From Candidatus Auribacterota bacterium (lineage in GTDB: Bacteria; Auribacterota; JAFGBW01): a DNA stretch of 5,718 nt. Below the pieces are notes generated by a model, which made no database searches, had not been told where the DNA came from, and worked only from the letters and a program-made list of their open reading frames with translations. Below, piece after piece: positions 1-5,718 of this stretch (positions are counted from its first letter, which is position 1; every line of letters starts with the position of its first letter). The stretch lies in contig JAFGBW010000037.1 of NCBI GenBank assembly GCA_016932965.1, positions 1-5,718 of the forward strand, given 5' to 3'. Made by a program: the position numbers and the translations under genes.

Positions 1-2317
1 AGAAGTTTTTAATAAAGGAGCATGAAAATTCTTTTTCTTCCCCGTGAATGCCATCCCGGATAGCGTTACGGTACTTTTCCTTGGCGGTATTGGATTCATC
101 CCAGAAAAGAAAAGGGTCATTTTCCGTATTTTTCAGATTTTTTTTCAGCAGTTTCGCAACCGTGCGGATAAAGACAGCGAGTTCTTTCGGAACACGGACC
201 GATGTGAAGAGCTTTTCCTTGCATGCACCCAGCATGAACATCACGAGCCGCTTCAATTCGAGCGTCTCATGGGTGCTGGAACCGAAAAGTCCCGGAAGAC
301 CGTTTAAGGCATCGTACCAGTTCGGCCGTCCTCCCTCCATCTCTATACCCGAGCCGTTCGGGTCCAAGGTCGCCATCTTGCATGCGACAAGGCACAGCAT
401 TTTTGAATACAGACAGGCATGGTAAACATCCCCTTTGCCGTATTCGGTCCGTGCGACGGCGTCCGTATTGGAATGCTTTTTCATCTTATCATGGTCTTCC
501 CTGAGATTCTGGGTCTGGAACGGATTTCCATTCCTCAGGATATACCGCGTTTTTCTCGGATTGACCTGTACATAACCTTGATGAAACGTGAATGTCTTAT
601 TCTGGAACAACAGCTCTTCTTTTTTTTCCGGAAAAAGCGTCAGATAACTTTCGACCTGATCGAGATTGTAGGTCCAGTGATCCGACCAGTAGCCTTCTCC
701 GAAATCCGCCGTGTCGATTCTTTTAGTATGAGGAAGAAGAATGGATAAAAATTTTTCAGGGGATACCTTGAAAGCGATATCCTCATCCATGATCGTCGCA
801 GAAAGAAGCTGTCCCGGCGCAAACGGCTTTTCCAGCATCTTTTTTAATTTTACCCAGTCCTGGCTTTTTTGAAGACAGGAAATGAGTTCCGATTCCAGTT
901 TATCCGTGAATTTTTTTAAGATAAAAACCGCGCCTTTTAATACCAATGGATTATACCCGTCGAGCTGGATCAAATTATAAAATGTTCTGATATTGGCTTC
1001 CAACATGGATGGATTGAACCAGATGTCGTTTCTCCTGTTTTGGTTCACATCCCTGAAATTACCGTTTCCCTGCGAGAGGTATGTCGGCTGTACGTAGAAA
1101 TAATTGTAGTCCCGTTCCAGGTCTCCGTGCTTTCTGGAGTAGACATGAAAGAGATGGTCAGAGGAATCTGTTCCGGAAGGAATCACGGGGATCCCGCCTC
1201 TCAATACGTTATCGAGATAAGTCATGCTGCAGTAGTGATCAAAAAGGTGTGATGCGGAAAAGGTCGTCATGTTGTTTTGCAGTTCTCTGATCAGACGGAT
1301 GTTTTGATTCAGTTTGTCCTCAAACCATGCCATGGGAGTCATGGAACGGGAATGGTTCTGGATTTTTCCCGAGGCAAAGGCTCCGGCAATCCGGTTCAGG
1401 GATTCGAGATTCTTTACATGGCCGAAAATGCCGCATACGGTCCTGGTTTCCCTTTGATCCAGGGTGGAGGAATAAAGGGTCATGGCGCATGGGGTGAAAT
1501 TTTCTTTTGTTTGAAAAGTGGGGACTTCATAAGGAGTGACGGAAAACCATTTTTCAGGGAAGCAGATTCCGGTATTCTGTCCGAAGACAGCCTGGGGATC
1601 CACAATGGGTTGAAGCAGTTTTCCCTGTTCATCAAAATACAGTGAAAAATGTCCGCGATGAACGTATTCCACTTCAGGTTTGTCTGCAATGACCACTTTG
1701 ACTTTGTATAAAGGCGCACAATTTTCCAGATTCTGCACCTCCACCCATGCCTCGCCGGTACGGCACATGAATTTTTGAATCCAGCTTTCCAATCCGAAGG
1801 CGTTGATGGCAGGAATACCGTCTATCATTTCAATTGATATCGGCTGTTTTCCCGTATTTTCAATTTCGATTTTTCTGGCCAGGGCAGGGAAAGGCTCATT
1901 TGGAATGGTGATGTAAGTCACCGTTACTTTGACAGACAGGATGGGATTGAATTCTTCCAGTTTTAAAAATACGGGGGAAAAAGTCATCCTGTTTTCGCAT
2001 TGAAAACGTGTATTTTCAAGACAGTTCTGGAATGGTTCATAAAAAAAGGTTTTATCATCTGTTGTGATTTTCAAGAACGTCCGGAAACCCGTTAATGGAG
2101 TGAAACGGTAGGATTTGTTTGCAGGATAAAATTCAAGGATGGCTTTGTCCTTGCTTTCAACTCCGAAGGAGGAGATGCACTGGCCACGGTTGACAAAAAA
2201 AACCCACATAGGAATTCCAAAAAGACCGGCAATGCCCGGAAAGAAGCTCGAAAAAGGTTTGGCCTCATTATAATTTTCTAAAATGGTTTCTCCATTTTCA
2301 TTGATTGAATAGGTCAT
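1..2317 (-). CDS. Large carbohydrate phosphorylase-like protein (GH94/GH149/GH161 group, GH161-like), 3' end outside window
   Basis: The frame starts at an ATG (2317) and runs 772 codons to the left edge without a stop, so the C-terminus is missing. The start is set by AAGGAGG ten bases upstream. Residues 15-68 contain a conserved-looking block (PFSSFFPGIAG at 21-31, then GIPMWVFFVNRGQ at 34-46). About 1-300 looks like a beta-rich N-terminal domain, followed by a helical linker near 325-350. The probable (alpha/alpha)6 catalytic barrel comes next, with FRDVNQNRRND at 421-431, which resembles the FRD-x-x-QD motif of GH94 phosphorylases, then GEGYWSDHWTYN at 540-551 and RPNWYDALNG at 664-673. 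Asp669 is my candidate for the catalytic acid, by analogy with the DWND motif of GH94. Such enzymes cleave beta-glucosidic bonds with phosphate, releasing a sugar 1-phosphate. No signal peptide is seen, so it is probably cytoplasmic. Family members usually exceed 1,000 residues, so roughly a third may be missing. The family assignment is from memory of motifs. The coding call is firm; substrate is unknown. Confidence 0.8.
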   Translation of the reverse strand, partial: MTYSINENGETILENYNEAKPFSSFFPGIAGLFGIPMWVFFVNRGQCISSFGVESKDKAILEFYPANKSYRFTPLTGFRTFLKITTDDKTFFYEPFQNCLENTRFQCENRMTFSPVFLKLEEFNPILSVKVTVTYITIPNEPFPALARKIEIENTGKQPISIEMIDGIPAINAFGLESWIQKFMCRTGEAWVEVQNLENCAPLYKVKVVIADKPEVEYVHRGHFSLYFDEQGKLLQPIVDPQAVFGQNTGICFPEKWFSVTPYEVPTFQTKENFTPCAMTLYSSTLDQRETRTVCGIFGHVKNLESLNRIAGAFASGKIQNHSRSMTPMAWFEDKLNQNIRLIRELQNNMTTFSASHLFDHYCSMTYLDNVLRGGIPVIPSGTDSSDHLFHVYSRKHGDLERDYNYFYVQPTYLSQGNGNFRDVNQNRRNDIWFNPSMLEANIRTFYNLIQLDGYNPLVLKGAVFILKKFTDKLESELISCLQKSQDWVKLKKMLEKPFAPGQLLSATIMDEDIAFKVSPEKFLSILLPHTKRIDTADFGEGYWSDHWTYNLDQVESYLTLFPEKKEELLFQNKTFTFHQGYVQVNPRKTRYILRNGNPFQTQNLREDHDKMKKHSNTDAVARTEYGKGDVYHACLYSKMLCLVACKMATLDPNGSGIEMEGGRPNWYDALNGLPGLFGSSTHETLELKRLVMFMLGACKEKLFTSVRVPKELAVFIRTVAKLLKKNLKNTENDPFLFWDESNTAKEKYRNAIRDGIHGEEKEFSCSFIKNF

Positions 2318-2327
2318 GATGATCAAG

Positions 2328-2334
2328 CCTCCTT
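2328..2334 (-). promoter_or_regulatory. Ribosome binding site of the phosphorylase-like gene
   Basis: On the minus strand AAGGAGG is a near-perfect Shine-Dalgarno sequence ten bases before the ATG at 2317. The in-frame TTG three codons upstream of that ATG lies one base after this site, too close to be used, so the ATG is the supported start. Confidence 0.75.
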
Positions 2335-2341
2335 ATTATAT

Positions 2342-2377
2342 TCTGATTGCTCACATTGGGCGGTGAATCTCTGATTG
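2342..2377. repeat. 8-bp direct repeat between ndk and the phosphorylase-like gene
   Basis: TCTGATTG occurs at 2342-2349 and again at 2370-2377 (28-bp period) inside the 63-bp gap between the ndk stop and the next start. It could be a pair of half-sites for a regulator or simply chance. No terminator hairpin is visible in this gap. Confidence 0.3.
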
Positions 2378-2380
2378 GGT

Positions 2381-2836
2381 TCAGTTTCCTGGGGAAATCC
2401 AGTCCTTCAAATTCATTTCATATATCAGGATTTCATTATCATTAAAAAAAATGGGGATTTCGCGTTTGGCGGATTCAACTGAATCTGAGGCATGAACCAG
2501 ATTGAACCTCTGACTTAAGGCAAAATCGCCGCGGATGGAGCCTGGCAGTGCATCTCTGGCATTGGTCGCGCCGTTCAAGGTTCTGGCAATTAAAATGGCA
2601 TCCGGAGCTTTCATGACCATCGCGATAATAGGGGCGCTGGTGATGTATTTGACCAGATCAATGAAAAAAGGCTTGTTTTTGTGTTCCAAATACAGTTTTT
2701 CAGCCATGTTCTGACTGACGTTCAGCAGTTTGACCGCGCAAATCTGCAGTCCTTTTTTTTCATAGCGGTCCAGGATGGGACCCACGAGGCGGCGTTGAAT
2801 GCTATCCGGTTTAAAAAGAATTAATGTCTGTTCCAT
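2381..2836 (-). CDS. ndk: Nucleoside diphosphate kinase
   Basis: This cytoplasmic enzyme moves the gamma phosphate of ATP onto NDPs through a phosphohistidine intermediate and so balances NTP and dNTP pools. The 151-residue length is normal for the family. The ATP-site lysine is Lys9 (LFKPD). KPFF is at 55-58, Arg85 and the GATN segment at 89-92, and IRGDF at 101-105. The active-site histidine is His115, in NLVHASDS (112-119). These residues sit at a constant offset of three from the human numbering Lys12, Arg88, Arg105, Asn115, His118, so the enzyme should be active. The usual HGSDS reads HASDS, a mild change. A run of eight A bases encodes Glu26-Lys28. The start is supported by GGAG seven bases upstream and by a promoter about 40 bases upstream. 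The phosphorylase-like gene follows after 63 bp and may be co-transcribed. Confidence 0.96.
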   Translation of the reverse strand: MEQTLILFKPDSIQRRLVGPILDRYEKKGLQICAVKLLNVSQNMAEKLYLEHKNKPFFIDLVKYITSAPIIAMVMKAPDAILIARTLNGATNARDALPGSIRGDFALSQRFNLVHASDSVESAKREIPIFFNDNEILIYEMNLKDWISPGN

Positions 2837-2842
2837 GTGATT

Positions 2843-2847
2843 TCTCC
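2843..2847 (-). promoter_or_regulatory. Ribosome binding site of ndk
   Basis: GGAGA on the minus strand, with GGAG seven bases before the ATG at 2836. It supports the chosen start. Confidence 0.65.
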
Positions 2848-2874
2848 GATGGTTTATGTAAGAAAAAGAAAGAG

Positions 2875-2903
2875 ATACTAATGAGAGAATGAATTTGTGT
2901 CAA
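2875..2903 (-). promoter_or_regulatory. Sigma70-type promoter for ndk
   Basis: On the minus strand a perfect -35 box TTGACA (2903-2898) is followed by exactly 17 bases and then TAGTAT (2880-2875), which matches 4 of 6 positions of TATAAT. Transcription would begin near 2868, giving a leader of about 30 bases that contains the ndk ribosome binding site. It lies in the gap after feoA, which suggests that ndk is expressed separately from the iron genes and may drive the phosphorylase-like gene too. Confidence 0.6.
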
Positions 2904-2953
2904 TGGCTTAAAAAACAATTCACGTGTCCCCTATGCGGTATTGGGCTTAGAAA

Positions 2954-3394
2954 TCAGCTGCTTGCCGGGGAAATAAATATATTTTTGGCTATTTCAGTGT
3001 CCAGTGCCAGCTGGGTTTCACCGATCTGGATGAGGACCGCCGGAGTATGCTGGAGCATCCTTATTTTGCTGCCGGGAACCAAACTGAAAACAGCCAAGGA
3101 ATTTTTTCTGGACCCGTGAGCGCAGATGACCGCTACGGTTCCTTCTTCCCCATCCTTCATCTGCAGGATGGACTGATAATTTCCTTTTATCGGAGGACAG
3201 GTTTCTTTGTTTTTTTTGAAAAACTTCTGGAACCATGAAAGGGTCTGCGGTTGGTCGTGAAACTCGTAATGGCAGCTGGGACACCGGATCAAATGGCATA
3301 CTTCATTAAAAGGACATCCATGCGCGCAGGCCGTATCGTCCTTTTCGAATTCGAACCCGCATAAAGGGCATAATTTGTAGTCCGGCGTATTCAT
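2954..3394 (-). CDS. feoA: FeoA-domain protein with N-terminal cysteine-rich (zinc-ribbon-like) domain
   Basis: FeoA proteins are small SH3-like partners of the FeoB permease, acting on the cytoplasmic side. Counting from the ATG at 3394 the product has 146 residues, about twice a plain FeoA. Residues 9-41 hold seven cysteines: Cys9, Cys12, Cys23, Cys27, Cys33, Cys38, Cys41 (CPLC, then CAHGC, then CPSC), a pattern suited to binding Zn or Fe. A basic, aromatic linker follows (about 54-63). The FeoA fold spans about 75-141, with DGEEGTV, then SLVPGSKI, and the terminal strand ending in NIFI. The start at 3394 is preferred because its ATG overlaps the feoB stop as ATGA, the usual sign of translational coupling. 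An in-frame ATG at 3406 would add four residues and is possible; neither has a clear ribosome binding site. The role as a FeoB partner is inferred from fold and position. The function of the cysteine domain is unknown to me; iron sensing or complex assembly are options. Confidence 0.88.
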   Translation of the reverse strand: MNTPDYKLCPLCGFEFEKDDTACAHGCPFNEVCHLIRCPSCHYEFHDQPQTLSWFQKFFKKNKETCPPIKGNYQSILQMKDGEEGTVAVICAHGSRKNSLAVFSLVPGSKIRMLQHTPAVLIQIGETQLALDTEIAKNIFISPASS

Positions 3395-5295
3395 AAGCCC
3401 AGCCATTTCCCTATGTGGTTAATTAGTCCTCCTGACAAAAAAGCGAAAACCAGGGTGAACATGCCAATGCTGACGGCGATTTTTTTGCCGTGTTCCTTTG
3501 CAATCATGAAAAACGTCGCGATGCATGGGAGAAAAAAAGTGATCGTGACGATGGATACAAAAATTTGGTGAGGATCCAACAGGGGCTCCCTGCCTGTCGC
3601 GGCTTTTAAGAGATATACCGCCCCGAAATCCCTTCGCAGGAAACCGATTAGAAAAGCGTTCGCCATTTGCTTGGGAAGCCCCAGCCAATTGGTTACTATC
3701 GGATGCATCAAATTGGCGATTTTTTCCAATATATGAAACCAGTCAAAAAGAAACAACATGGCTGTCCCCAGAAAAAAAAGGGGGATCACTTCCTTTAGAT
3801 ACCATTCCAGCCTAGAAAATGTTTTTGAAAGCAGATTCACAACCTGTGGACGCCTGATGGCTGGAATTTCCAAAATAAAGTCGCTTGATTTACCCCTGAT
3901 CAGCATGGCTGACAATCTGCCTGCCAGAAGCATGACACCCATAATAAGGCCTATCCATATCATCGCTGCCCAGATTGAAAGGCGGCTCAGCATGGCCATG
4001 ATCACGCCCAGTTGTGCCGAACAGGGAACAACTAAAGCCAGGATAAACGTAGTGATGATCCTTTCCCGGCGTGTTTCCAATATGCGGGTTGTGAGAGTGG
4101 CCATGGTATCACATCCCAAACCCATGATCATAGGCAGAACCGCCTTGCCGTTCAGTCCCATTGAGCGAAACAGCCGGTTCAACATGATGGCCAGCCTGGG
4201 CAGATAACCGGTATCTTCAAGAAAACCGAACAGCAGGAAAAAGGTCAGAACAATGGGGAAGACAATGGCCAGTGCATAGGACAGTCCCATGGTCAAAAGA
4301 CCATAGGGGCCCACCAGGAGATCGTGAATGAAAAGAAAAGTCCTCTGAGAGGGCGTGAGCGGAGCATTGCATTTGTATTCAGTGGAAAGAACGGTTCTTT
4401 TTATCTGTCCCAATTCTTTGCTGTGAACCGGTGTAATCGGAATGGTCAGGTGATACACAGACAGTTCTTCCGAGTGTTCATGGGGAAAGGGGAGACATCG
4501 GTCAGCCAGGGAAATGAAGAAGGGATTCAGCTTTTGCTTAAACAGGGCGGTTTCAAAGAAATCCACCAGGGTTCCGGCACCGAACAGACCCACGAACCAG
4601 AACATCATCCAAAGAATGAAAAGAAGAATCAGCAGTCCCTTCACCGGATGGATGGCCCAAAATCCCAGCCGGACTCCGATCGAAGGTTTGGGAGGAGCGA
4701 TGTAAAAACAGGTTTTTTCCAGAATAGAGCTGATCCAATCCAAACGTTCGCAGTTTTTCTGATAGAGATCGGCATTTTTTTTCCTCAGATCATCGGGAGC
4801 ATCCCATGACGGAAGGGAAGCGTGAGGAATGCTCTGGATCAGTTCAGTTATTCCCTCATTACGTATTGCCACTGTGGGAATGACCGGAATTCCCAGTAAA
4901 TCAGACAATTTTTGAACGTCTATCGTTCCTCCGCGTTGTTTCAATTCATCAGACATGTTTAATGCCAGTATCATGGGCAGGCCGGATTCAGCCAGTTGAA
5001 AGGTCAGTAAAAGCGACCTTCTTAGATTTTTTGCGTCTGCCACCTGAATAAGAACCGTCTCTTTTTCTTCTTTTAAAAGATTTTGTGTGACACGGCTGTC
5101 TTCTGCTGAGGAAGACAGATCGTTTATCCCCGGAGAATCAACCACCTGGATATCAGGATCAAAATTGGATTGCGCCCGGGTCAATTCTACTGTTGTGCCG
5201 GGATAATTGGACACCGTCACATAGTGTCCAGTCAGATTCTTGAAAAGAACGCTTTTTCCAACATTGGGATTACCTGCAAGAATGATGGTTTTCAT
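3391..5295 (-). CDS. feoB: Ferrous iron transport protein B (FeoB), GTPase-coupled permease
   Basis: FeoB imports Fe(II) across the inner membrane using a cytoplasmic GTPase domain. The N-terminal G domain shows G1 GNPNVGKS (8-15), switch I NYPGTT (30-35), G3 DSPG (53-56), G4 NMSD (113-116) and a G5-like TVAIRNEG (141-148). A short helical region follows to about 205, and the first membrane helix is at about 218-241. An external loop of about 80 residues (247-330) carries Cys267, His272, His274, His282, His291 and Cys309. The membrane core has EDTGYLPR (360-367), GLGC with Cys395, PCSAQLG with Cys425, LEIPAIRRP (475-483), GFLRRDFG (551-558) and PC with Cys591. The cysteine pair at 395 and 425 matches the conserved core cysteines of the family. 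At 634 residues it is shorter than the common 700-800, mainly because the GTPase-to-membrane region is compact. An in-frame stop lies just upstream, so the ATG at 5295 is the only good start, but no Shine-Dalgarno sequence precedes it. It overlaps feoA downstream. Confidence 0.96.
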   Translation of the reverse strand: MKTIILAGNPNVGKSVLFKNLTGHYVTVSNYPGTTVELTRAQSNFDPDIQVVDSPGINDLSSSAEDSRVTQNLLKEEKETVLIQVADAKNLRRSLLLTFQLAESGLPMILALNMSDELKQRGGTIDVQKLSDLLGIPVIPTVAIRNEGITELIQSIPHASLPSWDAPDDLRKKNADLYQKNCERLDWISSILEKTCFYIAPPKPSIGVRLGFWAIHPVKGLLILLFILWMMFWFVGLFGAGTLVDFFETALFKQKLNPFFISLADRCLPFPHEHSEELSVYHLTIPITPVHSKELGQIKRTVLSTEYKCNAPLTPSQRTFLFIHDLLVGPYGLLTMGLSYALAIVFPIVLTFFLLFGFLEDTGYLPRLAIMLNRLFRSMGLNGKAVLPMIMGLGCDTMATLTTRILETRRERIITTFILALVVPCSAQLGVIMAMLSRLSIWAAMIWIGLIMGVMLLAGRLSAMLIRGKSSDFILEIPAIRRPQVVNLLSKTFSRLEWYLKEVIPLFFLGTAMLFLFDWFHILEKIANLMHPIVTNWLGLPKQMANAFLIGFLRRDFGAVYLLKAATGREPLLDPHQIFVSIVTITFFLPCIATFFMIAKEHGKKIAVSIGMFTLVFAFLSGGLINHIGKWLGL

Positions 5296-5304
5296 GGCAT
5301 GGAG

Positions 5305-5320
5305 TTATAATACAATTTAA
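5305..5320. promoter_or_regulatory. AT-rich imperfect palindrome / possible -10 region upstream of feoB
   Basis: The 16 bases from 5305 to 5320 match their own reverse complement at 10 of 16 positions and end in TTATAA/TTTAA arms. On the minus strand they include TATTAT (5312-5307), a fair -10 box. A start about seven bases beyond it would leave a leader of only about five bases before feoB. No convincing -35 box is found at 16-18 bp. Such a position would suit an iron-responsive repressor, but the sequence is not a clear Fur or DtxR box. Confidence 0.22.
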
Positions 5321-5411
5321 CAGGGATGTGGCATAAAAAAGTAAATGGATGTTTTCGTAAGTGGGGCAGTGGCTCAGAAAACAGGGAGGGATTCCCTTGC
5401 AGGATCGTATG

Positions 5412-5718
5412 TCACCCTGCATTTTCCAGTTTTTCGCGCCAGTTGAGAATCTGGATGCCCTGGTTTAAGGAGCCGATGCAGATTTTATTGGGACTGCCTG
5501 TGGTGATGATAGCAGGGTCCTGTGCCTGGCCTGAAGCATTGGTGTATTGAAGGGTCAGGGTGGTCGAATAATGACCGTAAATGAACCCTGCATTCAAAGG
5601 TGTGGAGACAAAGATCAGCTCCTCTTCTCCGTTATATGCCGGGGGATTGTATCCATGGATATTATGATAGTCAGTCGATAAGTAGGCTGTATAATTCGAT
5701 TGGCCGTTATTTTCCTTG
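5412..5718 (-). CDS. Unrecognised protein, C-terminal 101 residues (5' end outside window)
   Basis: An open frame enters from the right edge and ends at TGA (5414-5412), giving 101 residues. An internal TTG at 5597 could be misread as a start, but the frame continues upstream of it to the edge without a stop, so the gene is most likely 5'-truncated by the window. The fragment is rich in Tyr, Asn, Thr and Gly (for example GYNPPAYNGEEELIF and STTLTLQYTNASG) and has one cysteine. It shows alternating beta-strand-like patterns and no membrane helix. That composition resembles an exported or surface-associated beta-rich protein, but this is only an inference. It ends 116 bp before feoB and points the same way, so read-through into feoB is possible; only a weak hairpin (5387-5397) lies between them. 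I do not recognise the family. Confidence 0.6.
   Translation of the reverse strand, partial: KENNGQSNYTAYLSTDYHNIHGYNPPAYNGEEELIFVSTPLNAGFIYGHYSTTLTLQYTNASGQAQDPAIITTGSPNKICIGSLNQGIQILNWREKLENAG

Noticed and set aside
44-748. Plus-strand open frames (44-307, 48-425, 419-748) and others up to 1645
   Set aside because: They lie opposite the long phosphorylase-like gene, have no ribosome binding sites or recognisable motifs, and are explained as antisense shadows.
2335-2340. Perfect TATAAT on the minus strand before the phosphorylase-like gene
   Set aside because: No -35 box at 16-18 bp, and the resulting transcript start would fall inside the AAGGAGG site, removing the ribosome binding site.
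2904-2953. T6 tract after feoA as a possible terminator
   Set aside because: The preceding bases give only a four-pair stem with a long loop, too weak for an intrinsic terminator.
2889-3119. Plus-strand 76-codon frame with a CPLCG motif
   Set aside because: Most of it is antisense to feoA, the CPLC match is short and isolated, and no ribosome binding site precedes it.
3210-3217. A AAA AAC slippery heptamer in frame in the linker of the feoA-like gene
   Set aside because: A -1 shift here would enter a long unrelated frame ending at 3018 rather than a short useful product, no stimulatory structure is obvious, and A-runs are common in this window.
3758-4207. 149-codon plus-strand open frame
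   Set aside because: It lies wholly antisense to the conserved membrane core of feoB, whose motifs prove the minus-strand frame is the real one.
4324-4809. 161-codon plus-strand open frame
   Set aside because: Antisense to feoB, low-complexity charged translation, no ribosome binding site or family resemblance.
5387-5420. Small inverted repeats AGGGATTCCCT and GCAGG/CCTGC after the partial gene
   Set aside because: The stems are four to five pairs, one overlaps the stop codon, and no proper U-run follows on the minus strand, so a terminator is not supported.

Overview
All genes supported here lie on the minus strand, so the gene order is best read from high to low coordinates. The window is from a bacterium. 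The genes carry long A/T runs but the coding sequence is of moderate base composition. A Feo-type ferrous iron uptake pair suggests an anaerobic or microaerobic habitat. A glucan-phosphorylase-type protein suggests use of oligosaccharides. The phylum cannot be fixed from these genes. FeoB belongs by sequence to a subgroup with a 'GFLRRD' motif, which I associate from memory with anaerobes.

Layout from right to left: (1) 5718-5412, the 3' end of an unrecognised protein gene cut by the window edge. (2) 5411-5296, a 116-bp gap with an AT-rich, partly palindromic stretch just before feoB. (3) 5295-3391, feoB, a 634-residue GTPase-coupled ferrous iron permease. (4) 3394-2954, a feoA-like gene overlapping feoB by four bases (ATGA); its product has a seven-cysteine N-terminal domain joined to a C-terminal FeoA SH3-like domain. 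(5) 2953-2837, a gap with a good sigma70-type promoter pointing into the next gene. (6) 2836-2381, ndk, nucleoside diphosphate kinase. (7) 2380-2318, a short gap with a direct repeat and a strong ribosome binding site. (8) 2317 to beyond position 1, a very long open frame (772 codons, no stop in the window) encoding the N-terminal part of a large carbohydrate phosphorylase-like protein, most like GH161 or related members of the GH94/GH149/GH161 group. No stop codon falls inside the window, so a caller that needs a stop would miss it, although it covers about 40 percent of the window.

How the genes fit together: feoB and feoA form one translationally coupled unit for Fe(II) import. ndk has its own promoter, and the phosphorylase gene 63 bp downstream could be read from that promoter, since no terminator is visible between them. 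I see no sign of a mobile element, CRISPR array, RNA gene or defence system. The points most worth a second look are the hidden phosphorylase, the cysteine-rich domain fused to FeoA, and the Cys/His-bearing external loop of FeoB.
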